64,000 nt of DNA, taken from Klebsormidium nitens. Lineage: Eukaryota > Streptophyta > Klebsormidiophyceae > Klebsormidiales > Klebsormidiaceae. The DNA is taken from contig DF237243.1 in NCBI GenBank assembly GCA_000708835.1, forward strand, positions 1-64,000, given 5' to 3'. The position numbers were made by a program, and so were the translations under genes. The notes below the pieces were generated by a model. That model saw nothing but the letters and a program-made list of their open reading frames with translations. It did not search any database and had not been told where the DNA came from. How positions within the stretch are numbered: the stretch's first letter is position 1; each line of letters opens with the position of its first letter. Shown one piece after another: positions 44,601 through 56,317 of this stretch.

Positions 44601-47600
44601 GGTTCTACGTGCGGAGGATCTCTTTCGAGGGGGACGACTCGGTGAGTCCGACTGGTCAAGTGGTAGCTCCGTGAGGAATGCTCGCTGCTTGATCAAAACC
44701 GTTTCTTCCTTCATTTGCTAAATTTCTAACCCTTGAATGTGGCATTGGAATTCCTGCAGAGAAATTTTTGCAAAGAACGCGGCAGTTTTGACTGTAATGT
44801 CAGCATAAGCGGGGCTTGATTGTTGCCCACAAACCGGAGATGTCACGCGATGGCTCCGGTAGAGCCGTCCGTTGGTTATTGGCAACTGGCGGATGCGTGC
44901 TCGTATAGGATGCCTTCTCGATTTTCTCAACTGCTTTTGCAGCGGAAGCTTCATAATAAGTTTTCGTTGTCGTTTCAATCAGCGCCCCCTTAGAATGGTA
45001 CCGGCCATGGCTACCCAAAAACGTTTCCAACGAAGTTGCGGGTCATTATCGTGTACAGGCGTCGGCGCACGTGCAGATCATTCCTGAAGAGAGGCCCCTG
45101 CGCATGCCGCGCGCGGCTTTTGGCCAGCTGGCAGCCTGGCCGTCTCCTCAAAGCGGACGTGTCCCCTCTGCTTTGGAGTCCCGGGAATCTGCCGGAAGCC
45201 CAACTAATCTCTCACCAACAACATACACAAGGTAAGTAGCAACTTGGCTCTCCTCGCTTTGCATTCATGTTCTTTCTGAAGAGCTTCACGGCCGCTCGGT
45301 CCCCATGCAGCATATTCGATACCGGAACGTACAACTTCCTGTATTTCAATCGGTCTTCTCAAGGTACGGAGCCTACCCGCACAGTGACGAAGGGTCAGAG
45401 CAGTCGACGGAGAACGTTCGTGATAATTCAGGAATTGATTTGCCGACGTCCTGAATTCCTGGATGAGCGGCACGCAACCAAAGCTTCCGTTTTTTGTTTC
45501 CCGTGCAGGACTCCTCGCCGGGCCAGTACCGGCGGCATTCCAACCAGCTCAATCTCCCGCAGGGGACGCCACCCGCCTGACGTCAGCCCCTCCTCCGGAC
45601 CCCGTCGAAGCCGGCGCCGCGTCAGCTTCGACGGCGGCGCAGTCGGCGGCGTTTTGGGGCGACTGCGCGAACGGCCGGGACTCGCCGTTTTCGACTTTCC
45701 CATCGAAGAGGAGCGGGAGACGCAAGGGGCGACACGGAAAGCGGACGAGCCAGCGGAACGGCCGCCTGGGATTTCAGGAATCGGGGCGGGCGCGACGCCG
45801 CCAGCTGGCAGGCAGGGAGCGCGCCACGTGGCGACCCCTCGGAGCGCGCTGTTCCTGCCGGCGTACAAGAGACGGAAGCAGCGGAGGCTGGGAAAAGACT
45901 GGGAGGTAGCGGCGTCGGCTGAGAGGGCGCCGGAAGAAGAGAAACAAGGGGGAGGAAGGGAAGCATCTCACGGTCCAGAAATAGTGTGGCCGGAGCTTTG
46001 TCCCGTGCGCCACGACTTGGTGAGGGGGATCACCCAGGAAGAAGAAGCGGGTTCGCAAGCTGCGGGCGATTTGGCTGAGACGAGTATCGGGGCAGAAACT
46101 GTTCGGGGGGTGAGAGTTGGTGGCGAAGCCACCCCCCAAAACGTGGACATTCAGCGGTTGCTCGAATCACGCTGGGCGGGTACTAACTGCCGCTGGGGGG
46201 GTTTCCAAGGAGAGAGACACGGAAGCAGACACGACCAAACTCCACCGAAAGCCAGTCCCCGCCAATCGGGTGATACAGGTGATGGGGACGAGAGTACGGA
46301 GAAATGGCAGGGGGTGTCGAAGGCGTGGGCGGCAGATGATGCCACGTGGCGCATCCGGGCGCCGCTGAGCGCCTGGCCGTACTGGGTGTACAGGTGAGGT
46401 GGGGTGGTGTGGTGTGCGGACGGCGGTGCGTTTAGGGGCATTGGCGTCTCCCAGCAGGGTTTTCAAGAGGTTTGAAGGGCGTAACTTTTGATCCAGGCGC
46501 CGATTCAAACAGCTTCACATCTGCAGTTTGTGCACAGAATTGCGTCAGCTTCTTGTGGTCCTGCCGATGGTGAGAAGGTCAGGGAGCTCGAACAGGGTCG
46601 TATTTCTGGCGTCTTTGAGCTCCAAAAAGAGAGCGTTGGTACCCTGACACTTAAAATTCCCCCGGGGCGTAAATTTACTGGATTTCGTAAGCTCTAGTGA
46701 GGCTAAAAGTTTATTGGTTCTCTTCAACCGAGGAAACTGTCTTTGTTTCTTTGAAATGTACGAATTTCAAAAGAACCATCCTGACGGTCGTGCTGAGTAA
46801 GTTTCTTTAAACTTACGGCACCCCTTTTGCGCTTCCAAGTATTCGTTGGCTTTTCGGTACAGATCGTTTCGGCAAAACTCAACCACCATCCCTTCCAATG
46901 CAGGATGCATATGTACGACGCGAACGTGTTTGTGCGGTGTGCCAGACCCGATGCTACTACTATGCTGCTAAAGCAACACCTTCGAGCTTCCAAGTAGCTT
47001 CTTCCGTGGGATAGCTACACATAAACATTTCGCCAAAGAGGAGTGTAAACGATCTCGGCATTTCTGCAGGATGCACGATGCGTACGTGCTGGCGAGGCGC
47101 GTGGCGGACCTGATGCGGCAGGTGGTGCCCGCCCGCAAAGTGGACGACCTGCTGAACGAGCCGGAGGCGCTGTCCTACTACGTCGCCAGCAATCTCCCTC
47201 TGCAAGACGCCACTAGGTAATCTGACCCCATTTTTGAACAGAGACGCTCGTGCCTCGGTAAGTTGGATTACGTTTGAGATACACTCACGCACGTCTGACT
47301 GAGTGCTACGAGCCGGAGGCGCTGTTCTACTTCGTCGACCAGCAATCTCCCTCTGCAAGACGCCACTAGGTAAGCTGACCCACATTTCGGAGACAGACTC
47401 GGTCATATTTAGGTAAGCTTATCTACTTCTGAGGTTAATCCCACTCATGTCTTACTGAATGCCACGAGCCGGAAGCGCTAATGTATTTCGTCGCAAGCAA
47501 CTTGTCTTTGCAAAGAAGCCACCCGGTGAGCTGGCCCACTTTTTGGACAAACTCGCTCAAGTTTAGGTATTTGACCCACTGTTGAGATCGAACTCGCTCA

Positions 47601-49464
47601 TGGTGGACGGGTGCTTTGGGCGATGTTTCTCCGAGTGTCTGAACTACTCGGCACCGGTGTCCTATCACGTGGCCAACATTTCGCCGCTGCAGGACGCTAC
47701 CGTGTAAGCTACCCCTTTTTCTTTCGGGAGCAAAAGCGTTCAATTCTGGGTTTATGCTGAGAAAGAACTGGTCAGGGCTCTTCTCAGAGCCTGAAAGAGC
47801 TTAGAAAGGCTCTCCGACTACGTCGCCAGCAGCCAGAGCTGCAGGAGGTAACCTTGTGCGCTCTCCAGAGGCTTTTCTGGGCTGAAAGCTGCTAATAGAG
47901 GGTCAAGTTCTGAATGCTGATTGGAAAGTGGAAAATCGAACGGTTCCCTGAACGTTTCCACGACATGCCGGAGGCGCTATCGTACGATCTTGCCAGTAGG
48001 GCTGCCGCTGCGGGGCGCGACCACATGCCGAGCAAGACTCTCCGTTAAAATGCAAAAGCGCTCTAGGGATTGAAATTTGCCGAGATCGTCTGAAACCACG
48101 ACTCATCTGGCAATCGAAGGAAGGTTCTATTTGCGGGCAGGAGCTTCTCAAGATGAACGGTACCTTGAGCGGGAAACGCAAAGACATTTCAAAACCTTCT
48201 CATGCTAACGTCATATTTATGATCATGCTGACGTAGCAGTTCTACGTGCAGGCAGGAGCTGCTGGAAACGAGCGGCACAGTGTACCAGCTGCGCAAGGAG
48301 GCCAAGATCCTGGAGCCAATGAAAGGCTTCCTCAAAAGTTCCGTGCTGACGTCATCTTTCATATTCCTGCTGACGTGGCAATGTTACGTGCAGGCAGGAG
48401 CTGCTGGAGACGGTCGGCACGGTATACCGGCTGCGCAAGGAGACCAAGATCTTGGAGACGCTGGACAAGCTGCGGTGCAAGGCGTGCGAGGTCGTCATCG
48501 CCAGCAAGTCTGACCTCATGGTGATGTCAGCAGACGGACCCATCGGGGCATACGTGAACCCGCACGGGTGAGAGCCCTCCGTCTGGCCGGCTCCTATTTT
48601 CAAGGCGTTTCCGACGTATTTGATTATACGGTCGCCACAGTTTGTCCATTGGAAGCGGCACATCGACACCCTTGATTTTGCGTGGAGTCAACCAAAGGCT
48701 TTGTGATACCCCCGTAATCCGTTGGCATAAGTCCGTTTTGCTTGTTGCAACGGTCAAGATACGTCTTTGCTTGATCCAGCTTGTGCTCAACACCATCTTG
48801 TTCCTCCACTTTCTGGGAAGGCCTCACTTGTTGCCGGACAGTCTGCTATGAAACAGAATTGCAATACTTGTGCGACGTACTCAATCGATCAACCGGTAGT
48901 CTGGAGTCTGTCACGACTGACTTATCACGAACTCGGTGGGTGCCTGGGTGGTACGATAAGTACTGATTTCACAAAATTTATTGACCGAGTATGAGCGAGT
49001 ATTCGGTCATGTTGGAAGTTCTGATTGCCCTACTCCGTCATTTCCTTCGTACACTTGTCGCCCTGCAGACTACTTCACAGGACGCTGACCCTGGGCTGCG
49101 TCCAAGTTGTGCCCAGATAGTAGGTGCCAGAATTCGAATTTGTAACGAGTCATTCTGGTCAGATTGGAAAGTCGTCATCTCTTTTGTGAACTTGTTTTGC
49201 AGACACATCCATGAGACGCTGACGCTGCGCCGCGTGCAAGGCCTCGCGCTCGACGGCTTCCAAGAAACCGAAAACAGCTGGTTCCCCGGCTATGCGTGGA
49301 CTATTGCGCACTGCCAAAATTGCGGCTATCACATGGGCTGGAAGTTCACGGCAGTGCGCCCGGGGATGACCCCCGACTGCTTCTGGGGGGTGACCAGAGC
49401 GCACCTGGCCGAGTCGACGGCGTCGGAGCACCAGAGTGACCCCATTCAGATGTTCACGTGGTAG
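41682..49464 (+). CDS. CRBN: Cereblon, CRL4 E3 ligase substrate receptor (Lon-N plus CULT domains)
   Basis: Eleven exons: 41682-42484, 42780-42865, 43131-43250, 43624-43736, 44038-44103, 44540-44641, 45059-45231, 45509-46393, 47070-47216, 48394-48567, 49203-49464. Total 977 codons. The N-terminus (~270 residues) is acidic and disordered. TTLPAMHTYLG begins the conserved region. The Lon N-terminal domain follows: VVLFPGDSLPLRVIQPRF, GTTAE, then IVAKGRQRFYVRRI. Exon 45509-46393 adds a ~295-residue low-complexity insert ending in APLSAWPYWVYR, where the DDB1-contacting helical region (AYVLARRVADLMRQVV) starts. The CULT domain has zinc cysteines at about 860, 863, 927 and 930 (CKAC, CQNC). It also has the three-tryptophan cage at 916, 922 and 936 (NSWFPGYAWT, GWKF) and ends FWGVTRAHL. 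Known role: CUL4-DDB1 substrate receptor. At 976 residues it is about twice the human length because of the insertions. Confidence 0.95.
47217..48015 (+). repeat. Five-unit array of decayed copies of a cereblon exon 3' end
   Basis: The 3' half of exon 47070-47216 with its donor recurs with boundaries at about 47369, 47525, 47703, 47847 and near 47990. Spacing is ~145-180 bases and the exon itself is 147 bases. The first copy is nearly identical (CTCCCTCTGCAAGACGCCAC then AGGTAAGC). A one-base insertion puts it out of frame. Later copies keep CGTCGCCAGC or GTGGCCAAC-type pieces and GTGAGC, GTAAGC or GTAACC donors. Confidence 0.9.
48136..48393 (+). repeat. Upstream copies of cereblon exon 10, one with intact acceptor and open frame
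   Basis: Exon 48394-48567 begins after GTGCAG with GCAGGAGCTGCTGGA. The same acceptor and ~60 bases of exon sequence recur at 48252, 142 bases upstream, and more weakly at about 48136. The 48252 copy encodes QELLETSGTVYQLRKEAK, closely matching the real exon, and stays open past the next acceptor. It lacks an obvious donor, so I treat it as a pseudo-exon that might be used alternatively. Confidence 0.82.
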
Positions 49465-50829
49465 AGCGAGTCATGGTGTCTGTCGTACATTGGCTTCTAT
49501 GATGTAGGCTTGTTGTGTACTTTCTGATGGTTACTGACGTCTAACATCGACGAGGGAAGGTTGATAGCATGCTGTGCGCATGAGTCCTTGCAAAGAAGAG
49601 GGGTACCTTGGATACTCTGCAACAAACGTGCAAGCTACAATGTATCAAAGCAGAGTCTGGCTTAATTCTGTTTCAAAGCACCTTCTGAGGTTCAGTTTTG
49701 GAGAGTCTTCCAAGTTCTTCATGATCTGTTGGCTTCAGAACTGTTCTGGTCAATTTGGAATCCATCCATCCATCCATTATCCATCGTTCATGGTATCGCA
49801 ACCTTTCGCGGATAGCCTGCCTGTGGTCCAAGGATTTCAGTTTCTTGTGCCGTTCCCACATCGCAGAAAGTCTGTTTCAAGATAATCCAGAAGCAATGCA
49901 AAATGCAGTTTAGGCACCTTTGACTCTTTGGTGCGTTCAAGCTTCCGACCAAACCCTCTGTAAGTTCTCAGGCGCCAGGCCGGACGGGTACGTACTACGC
50001 AGTACCGTAAGATCTCGCGTGGGAAGTTAATGCCAAGCAATCTGCCGACATTTGTCGACATATGTCCAGTCAAACTCGCGACGAGCGAGCTCAGTCGACC
50101 GTGGACCGTCGGATCCAATTCCCTCGATTTATTGGGTCCGTCGATCTTACTTCCGTCGTCATTGTGTCTGGCAACTTGCACAAAACCTAGATTAAACCCG
50201 CACCTACCTACTGTACTTACATCTAGAGGTAGGTACGGTATGTTATTGTGGGCCATTTTGTCGGTTGACAACTTGAACTTGCCTGCACAGTGCGGGCTAT
50301 CTAAGCTAAGTACTACTTGTCTGAACTGTTTTGAGCAAGGCGACGAAGCAGACTTCCAAAGTCAACGTGAGAGGAAAGCAATGTTGATAGTTGCAGTCTA
50401 GGTACCTACATTGGCGGGCACCTTCGTTCACCTTGTAGAATGATAACCCAGGACTCAGCTGCCTGCAAACCGTCCTGTGGAGTTCCCAAGGCGCAAAGGC
50501 ATTGAGCATTACCCATTTGGCTGAGAGTCTGGTCACTGATGGGTCATGCACATTGAGCTTCAATATCACAGACTGCTTAAGCCAGGTGGTTGCGATCTCG
50601 GCAGGGCAGCATTACTGTCAGTAAAGCAGTAAAGGGGAGGACTTGTAAGATATGCGTATGCAGGGGCTCAGATCAGGGCGGCTTTGACTTGCTTTTTGTG
50701 GAACTTAAAGATCGACTGTACCTTATACGTACACAGTCGTGATTCCTCTACTAGTAAACATTGTTTGCAGAGCCCTCATATCGGCTGCAAACATTAGCAA
50801 TCAACTCTTGCTATAATAGAAAGGTTCAA
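49465..50829. other. Intergenic region between cereblon and the next plus-strand gene
   Basis: I see no supported gene in this 1.36 kb. It contains a short CATC microsatellite (CCATCCATCCATC) near 49763-49778. Open frames around 49837-50400 lack coding support. The right part presumably contains the promoter of the gene starting at 50830. Confidence 0.4.
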
Positions 50830-53800
50830 ATGGAGCCCGAGTACGAGACTCGGGCTGATGACGTGAGCGCCAACGCCGCCAACCACCAGCCCAGTCACCG
50901 CGCAATTAAGGGATGCAATCGCCGGCACCCATCCCTGCTCCGCTTCGGACGTCCGGCGCTCGGGGACGAGCGCCCGGAGCTGACGACGGTCCAGGAGGTG
51001 TTCTCGCGCGCGTACAAGATGCTGATGAAGCACAAGAGTCTGGAGAAGCAGCTGCTTGACATCCCGTTTAATCTGTGCCTCCTGCTGAAGGAAAAGCGGC
51101 CTGCGTTTCTGATCCAGGTGGGCAGCTTTGAAAGAACTTGTCTTGTCTGTGTTATCTGGGATGGGCTGATGAGAAATAAGAGTATCCTAGAAACCACAGT
51201 AAGCCATTGGATTTGCAGTTGTTGAATGCAGTCCAAGTTGTCGGCTTTGGAGGAAGATTTGTGTGTGCTGGCTTTGTGTAGTGTTGGAAGGTCGACGGAA
51301 TGGCAGTGTGATGATCTGAGCTGGATAGAAGGATGTGCCTCATTCAGGTGGGCACTTCTTGGAAATGTCAGCTTTTTGTGAGCATTGGAGTGTGAGATCT
51401 TGGCCAGACCTGTTGTGCTGTAAAGCTTAGAGACTCGAATCAGGAGTACCACTTCACATGTATCAGAGCTGTTGACTGAGCCTTGTGGTTCTTTCGTCAG
51501 ATGCCAATCTGGTGCCTAAGAGGTTTTTACTAATCAGATCCGTTTAGTTCCGGTTTGTGCATTTTGAAGCACTAAATGGTACAACATAGTCATTAGCAAC
51601 GCCTCTGCCGGCTGAGGATGAGCTCTTGTGACCTGATGCGTAGTTGTATCAGATTGGATATCATAACCTGTGCAATGAGGTGGAGTTAGCTGCTCAATCT
51701 GTCTATCAGATCGAGTCCGAGCATTGCTATACTACCAGCTTGTGTTGATGCCTTGGGTTGAGACATGCAAAATCCTGAAAAGTCAACCATTCGCTTGAGA
51801 TCCATAGAACTACTTTCACATTGTGCACTGCCCAAGTTCAAAGAGCTTCCCACAGTACAGCAACCGTGTTGTAGCACCAATGACCGCTGTAACGTTGATT
51901 AGACACCGTATGCGTCCAATGTGCAGCTTTCTTTCTAGGGTTCTTGGCTTTTAGGAAGCTTTTCAGCCATGCTGGCTTAGCTCGTTACCTTCAAGGCTGC
52001 CAGGATATCAAGAAGTAGACTGTCACCTGGAGAATCAACACATTTCTGGGTTCCACGATTTGTTCGATACAGCAATCTAACAGGCTGCTGAAAGGAGATA
52101 CACAAACGTAGGTACAAGAATAAGGAAAACCCATTGGGACTTGTGTACTACTATGTTCGGTTTAGGGTTGCGCTGCTTCTCCAACTGATGCAGCTGTGAC
52201 GGGCCTGAGGAAGAAGGACAGATAGGCACCAGGTAGGAATAGCGTGTTGCTCACCGGACGCGTTAGACCTTGTACCAGCAACCCGTAATCTCTGACAGTA
52301 CATCAAGCGAATCTCAGTTGGTCGTCTTAAATCAACCTAGCCTTCGTGTCCCGCAGGCGGACAACCGCACAGCCCATCTCCGTGCCAGCATTGACGCGTG
52401 CCTCGCCGAGCTCAGCAGCATCTTTGCGACCATTCACACCTACCAGGGGCAGCTCGTGTGCCTCCAATCGGTGAGCAATCCGTGGTCGTTCCAAAAATCA
52501 CTAATGCAGGAAAGGACACCAATGCAGGGACGATTGGACCCAAATGTTGCCCTGCTTCGACATCAGTGGGCGACTCGTAGAATCGTCTCTAAGACAAACG
52601 GACTCCTATTTACCAAAGTCGGGGTTTCAAACCGTAGTATTCTGGCACTTGGAGGGGCGTTAAGCTATCAATACGAAAGATTATACGTTTCCAGCCAACT
52701 ATCACTTCCAGTACAGAGACGGCGGTCTCTGCAGACAACCGCCTGAAAAAGTCCGTGTTTCTACGAGTCATTTCGTTGTTCCCTACCGATAGCTGAGAAA
52801 CCTAGCCGGCCACGCTGGACGACAATAGACAACACAAACGGCCTTGAAGAGTTTCATTTAGCCAATACGCCCTCTTCTCTTTGGTCTCCCAGAGCCAGAG
52901 GAGTCCATCTTCTCACGCTGATTTTGGCTGTCCCCACGCAGAGAGCGGAAGAGATCCGGCAGACCATGCTGGCGGACGGCAGCTGCTCCTGCTTCGGGCG
53001 GATCCTGGGGTATCCGTTTGCCGGGGAGCTCGACGAGATCCACTGCTGCGAAGGGCGGTTCCGAGTTAACCTCAAAAGTAAGTTGGCTGTCTTTCTTTGC
53101 TTTTCAGTTTTTGCTTTGTTTTGAACCCTACTCGCTCGTTCTGAGACACGCTTATTTCCAAGTGCGGTCTTTTCACCGACTGCTCAATGGGGCCCTGCAA
53201 TCGAGGGAGTTTCTGAGCTTGCTGTCATGGTTTCTCCGTTTGTTTTGCTCATTAATCCGGTTCATGCCAAAGATTGGTTTTGCTTCGAGACTCACCGCGT
53301 TTTTAACAGTCTGGCCGAGACAATTTCTAAAGGCGGGAACTTCGCAGCCCACTTTGCGCTTTCGCATATACGCTTTGCATTCGTCGCTCAGAAATGCTTC
53401 CTTTAACGTGTTATGCATTAGATTTCAAGCGACCTGATGGTTACGTCGCTCAAAGGAAGCTTTTCCAGACGAGCCAAACACGTGCCGGGATTAGAAGTCA
53501 GTCCAACTAAATCAATATGCTCGTAAAGCCTCTGCCCTAGTTTCGGTACGACTTCGACGCAGTTCGCACAGGCCGCTTACTTTTAGAGTTCAATCCAACA
53601 GGTGCTGTGGCCGTCAAGAAGATGCCATATTAAGAATTGGAATATCAGAAGTCCGGTCGTTTTATATTCTTTCGATCAATGTCTTGCCGAGAATCATGAA
53701 TTCCACAAGCTCGGTCGTGTGACTACCCGTTCAATATCACGGGCCAATGCCAAACCATGAAGAAAGATTGTCAATGTTCGGTCGTGCTGTCAAGCCCTTT

Positions 53801-55190
53801 GAACCGCAAGCACCCTCGGAGGAGCGGCTCTTCTCGCTTTCCGTTAGGCCGCCTATACTAGGCACAGTCTTCCACTTCGAATCTTAAGTTCACATGCTTC
53901 TGCTGAGGCCTGAGAGACACGTACGGAGAGCTTCACAACATTTATTTCTTTCAAAGTCGTTTTGTGGTCCCAAAAACAGGGGCTTTGTAGGACGACAAAG
54001 CAAAAAAGTTAAGAGTATTATGAGCCTAGAAGTTTTGACGAGCGTCGTTAACTCAGGACGCGAAGTATGAGAAGCCCGGTTGTACGTCTTCTAACCCCTT
54101 CGACTCTCCCGCAGTTTCCACGAGTGACATGGAACTAGAGACGGGACAGGCCGCGAGCTTCCTGGCAATGGTTGGCTGTCACAACCACTGCGTCTCTGAC
54201 GTCATGCGGATGTCACTCGACTTCCAGGCCGTCGCCTCGGAGATCTCCCCCACGCTGCGGGTCTCTTTTCTGGTGAGTCTGCGGTCGTCCCCTACGTTTG
54301 TTCCGTGTTCCGTTTTGTCTCCCTTCACGGGTCGGGATAACTGGTCTTTCTTAATAGAACCAAAAGCATGGGAGCTGCAAAAGAAACAATTGTTTGCCTA
54401 AAATCCAGTCCGCGCCGTTCTTCTTGAGTTGCTAAACAGAATAGTGCTTTGCGACTAGGTAGCACAATCCGCTCGCTTAGAAAAAGAGGATTTGCTTCTT
54501 CTCCACGATGGTCAGCACTCAAGTCCGAACCCGCAAGTAGAGAACCGCCATGATTCGAAGTTGCATGATTCGAAGTAAAAGGATAGCGACTTTCGCTCTT
54601 TACGTGACAGGCTGGCCGATGCTGATGTTGAACAGTCTACACGTCAGACCACCGTACAGCCGTTGAAAGGAAAGCTGGGCGGAGGACTCTAGGATCGAAA
54701 GGTCTTCACGAAGCTAGATTCTGGATTTGTCACAGCCTGAAACTGCTAAGGTCCCCCCATTCCTCTTACAAATGGCATTGAAGTCCGAGTCTCCTGCACG
54801 AAACTGTCTAAATGGGACGCACTCGGTCTGCAGGTGGACTTGTACAATGACGATCCCAGGCAGCGGAGTGACGTCACTTCAGGTGGCACCGGACCGCACC
54901 GGAGCCATCACGCAGAGTGCAGCTTCGGCCACGTGGCGCCCTGCCATTGGCCCAGCCAAGCGGGCGCGGCATTCTCTCGGAGACAGCCCTTTCAGGCGGG
55001 AGCAAACGAAGAAAACGCGGGCTCGCGGGTGCCTAGAAAGAAGTCACCCAAGCGCATCGCTTCTGAGAAGAGATATCAGTGCTCGAAGTTCGCCAAATCT
55101 GAGCCGAGAGGGATCGAGAAAGTTTGCAAACGGCACGAGCAGCCGTGCACGGTGACCCCGCGAGAGCGAGAAGGGTGGAGAATGAAATAA
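50830..55190 (+). CDS. Hypothetical protein, ~350 residues, five exons
   Basis: I do not recognise this protein. Exons 50830-51117, 52357-52470, 52942-53077, 54115-54272 and 54834-55190 have good GT-AG borders (GTGGGC, GTGAGC, GTAAGT, GTGAGT donors) and join in frame to 351 codons. Exons 1-3 look helical and leucine-rich (VQEVFSRAYKMLMKHKSLEK, ASIDACLAELSSIFATIHTY), so short coiled coils are possible. Exon 3 is Cys-containing (GSCSCFGRILGYP, IHCCEGRFRV). Exon 4 continues ELETGQAASFLAMVGC. The C-terminal exon is basic, with a likely nuclear localisation signal PRKKSPKR and further Lys/Arg clusters. There is no signal peptide or membrane segment. A nuclear role is inferred only from the basic tail. 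The start codon is the first ATG of the open frame. Confidence 0.65.
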
Positions 55191-56317
55191 GGCCAAAGAC
55201 GTTTGCGTTCAATTCTTTGTGGGCAATCAGTGCCCAAAACATTACTGCTTGAACTCAATCATACGGATGGCCGGTACGTTACCGTCTTGAGGAAATCATA
55301 CTGTATGTGTAGTAGATGCAGTGCCGGCACAGGGGTGCAGGAAACTTGAATTTGAACGGTTGCCAGGTTCAGGGACGCCAGAGGATAACCGCCCACTCAC
55401 TCGACTTGACTAAAGTCCGGCTACGTCAGGATCCTCATGACTTTTCGAAGTAGTGCATTTTCCGCCCTCTGCTGCATGGCACCTCCTAAGTTTAGATCTC
55501 ACTGCCAAAAGTATCGTTTACAAGCCCCCAGCTTATCGAAACTGAGTCTGACCGGATCTGTGCTACAACGGCCGCGGCCCGACGCCATACTCATGCCAGC
55601 AATCGCGAGTGATCACTTTTCAAGCTGCATGCATAGTCAACCTTAGCTAGCAAGGTCATGTTATATGATCAGATTATCATGCATGGCGACGCTCAATTTT
55701 GATGTGGCATGGATGGCCGGGCAGTGACTGCGCATGCTCGACTCAGGAGATCCCATGCATCAACAGGTTCAATATGATCGATCAAATCCACGCGATTCAC
55801 ACATCAACTTGTTATACTGGATCATGCAGTCACTGCCGCATTTGAATCCGTTTTCGATTGCGGACTCTGGCCGCTGGCTTCTGCCGCCGTGCCATATATG
55901 GCCGAGCCGCGGCACGATTATATAGGCCAATCTTTACCACTGTGCATCATCCAAGCTTGAGCTTCATGTAGGGCCCGGCGGCTTGCTAGCATGGGACTAA
56001 CTCACGAATTCGTCTTGGTTCATCGTGGCAAACACAGATCAATCAGAAATATTAATAAGCCCCATCTAGGAAAGGCAGTGCATCATAAGCCCTGATTGCG
56101 TGGCTTGGCCAGAGCCGCAGATCTACTTGTCGCGCCTTTCTTATGGCCCGTGATTTGCATCACAGAGCCTTCAATTCACCTATAAGAATAAGCCCCCTAT
56201 AACAGCGAACTCGTCATGTACCCCGTTTCGGAGAAGCGATCGACCAAAGTTGTATGTAAGCTTATCACACGCGTACTAGCGCCTTGTATGAACATACTCA
56301 GCAAAGCCAACACGCTG
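55191..56317. other. Intergenic region between convergent genes
   Basis: This 1.1 kb separates the 3' ends of the hypothetical gene and the kinase gene. I see no gene. GATCATGCA- and TGCATG-type motifs recur around 55620-55830, similar in flavour to the stretches near 16550 and 29850, and may be remnants of a dispersed repeat. Confidence 0.4.

Noticed and set aside
47217-48015. Reading the cereblon boundary copies as real additional exons
   Set aside because: The copies carry frameshifts or stops and are absent from the cereblon fold. Joining exon 47216 to 48394 gives an uninterrupted match to the family.
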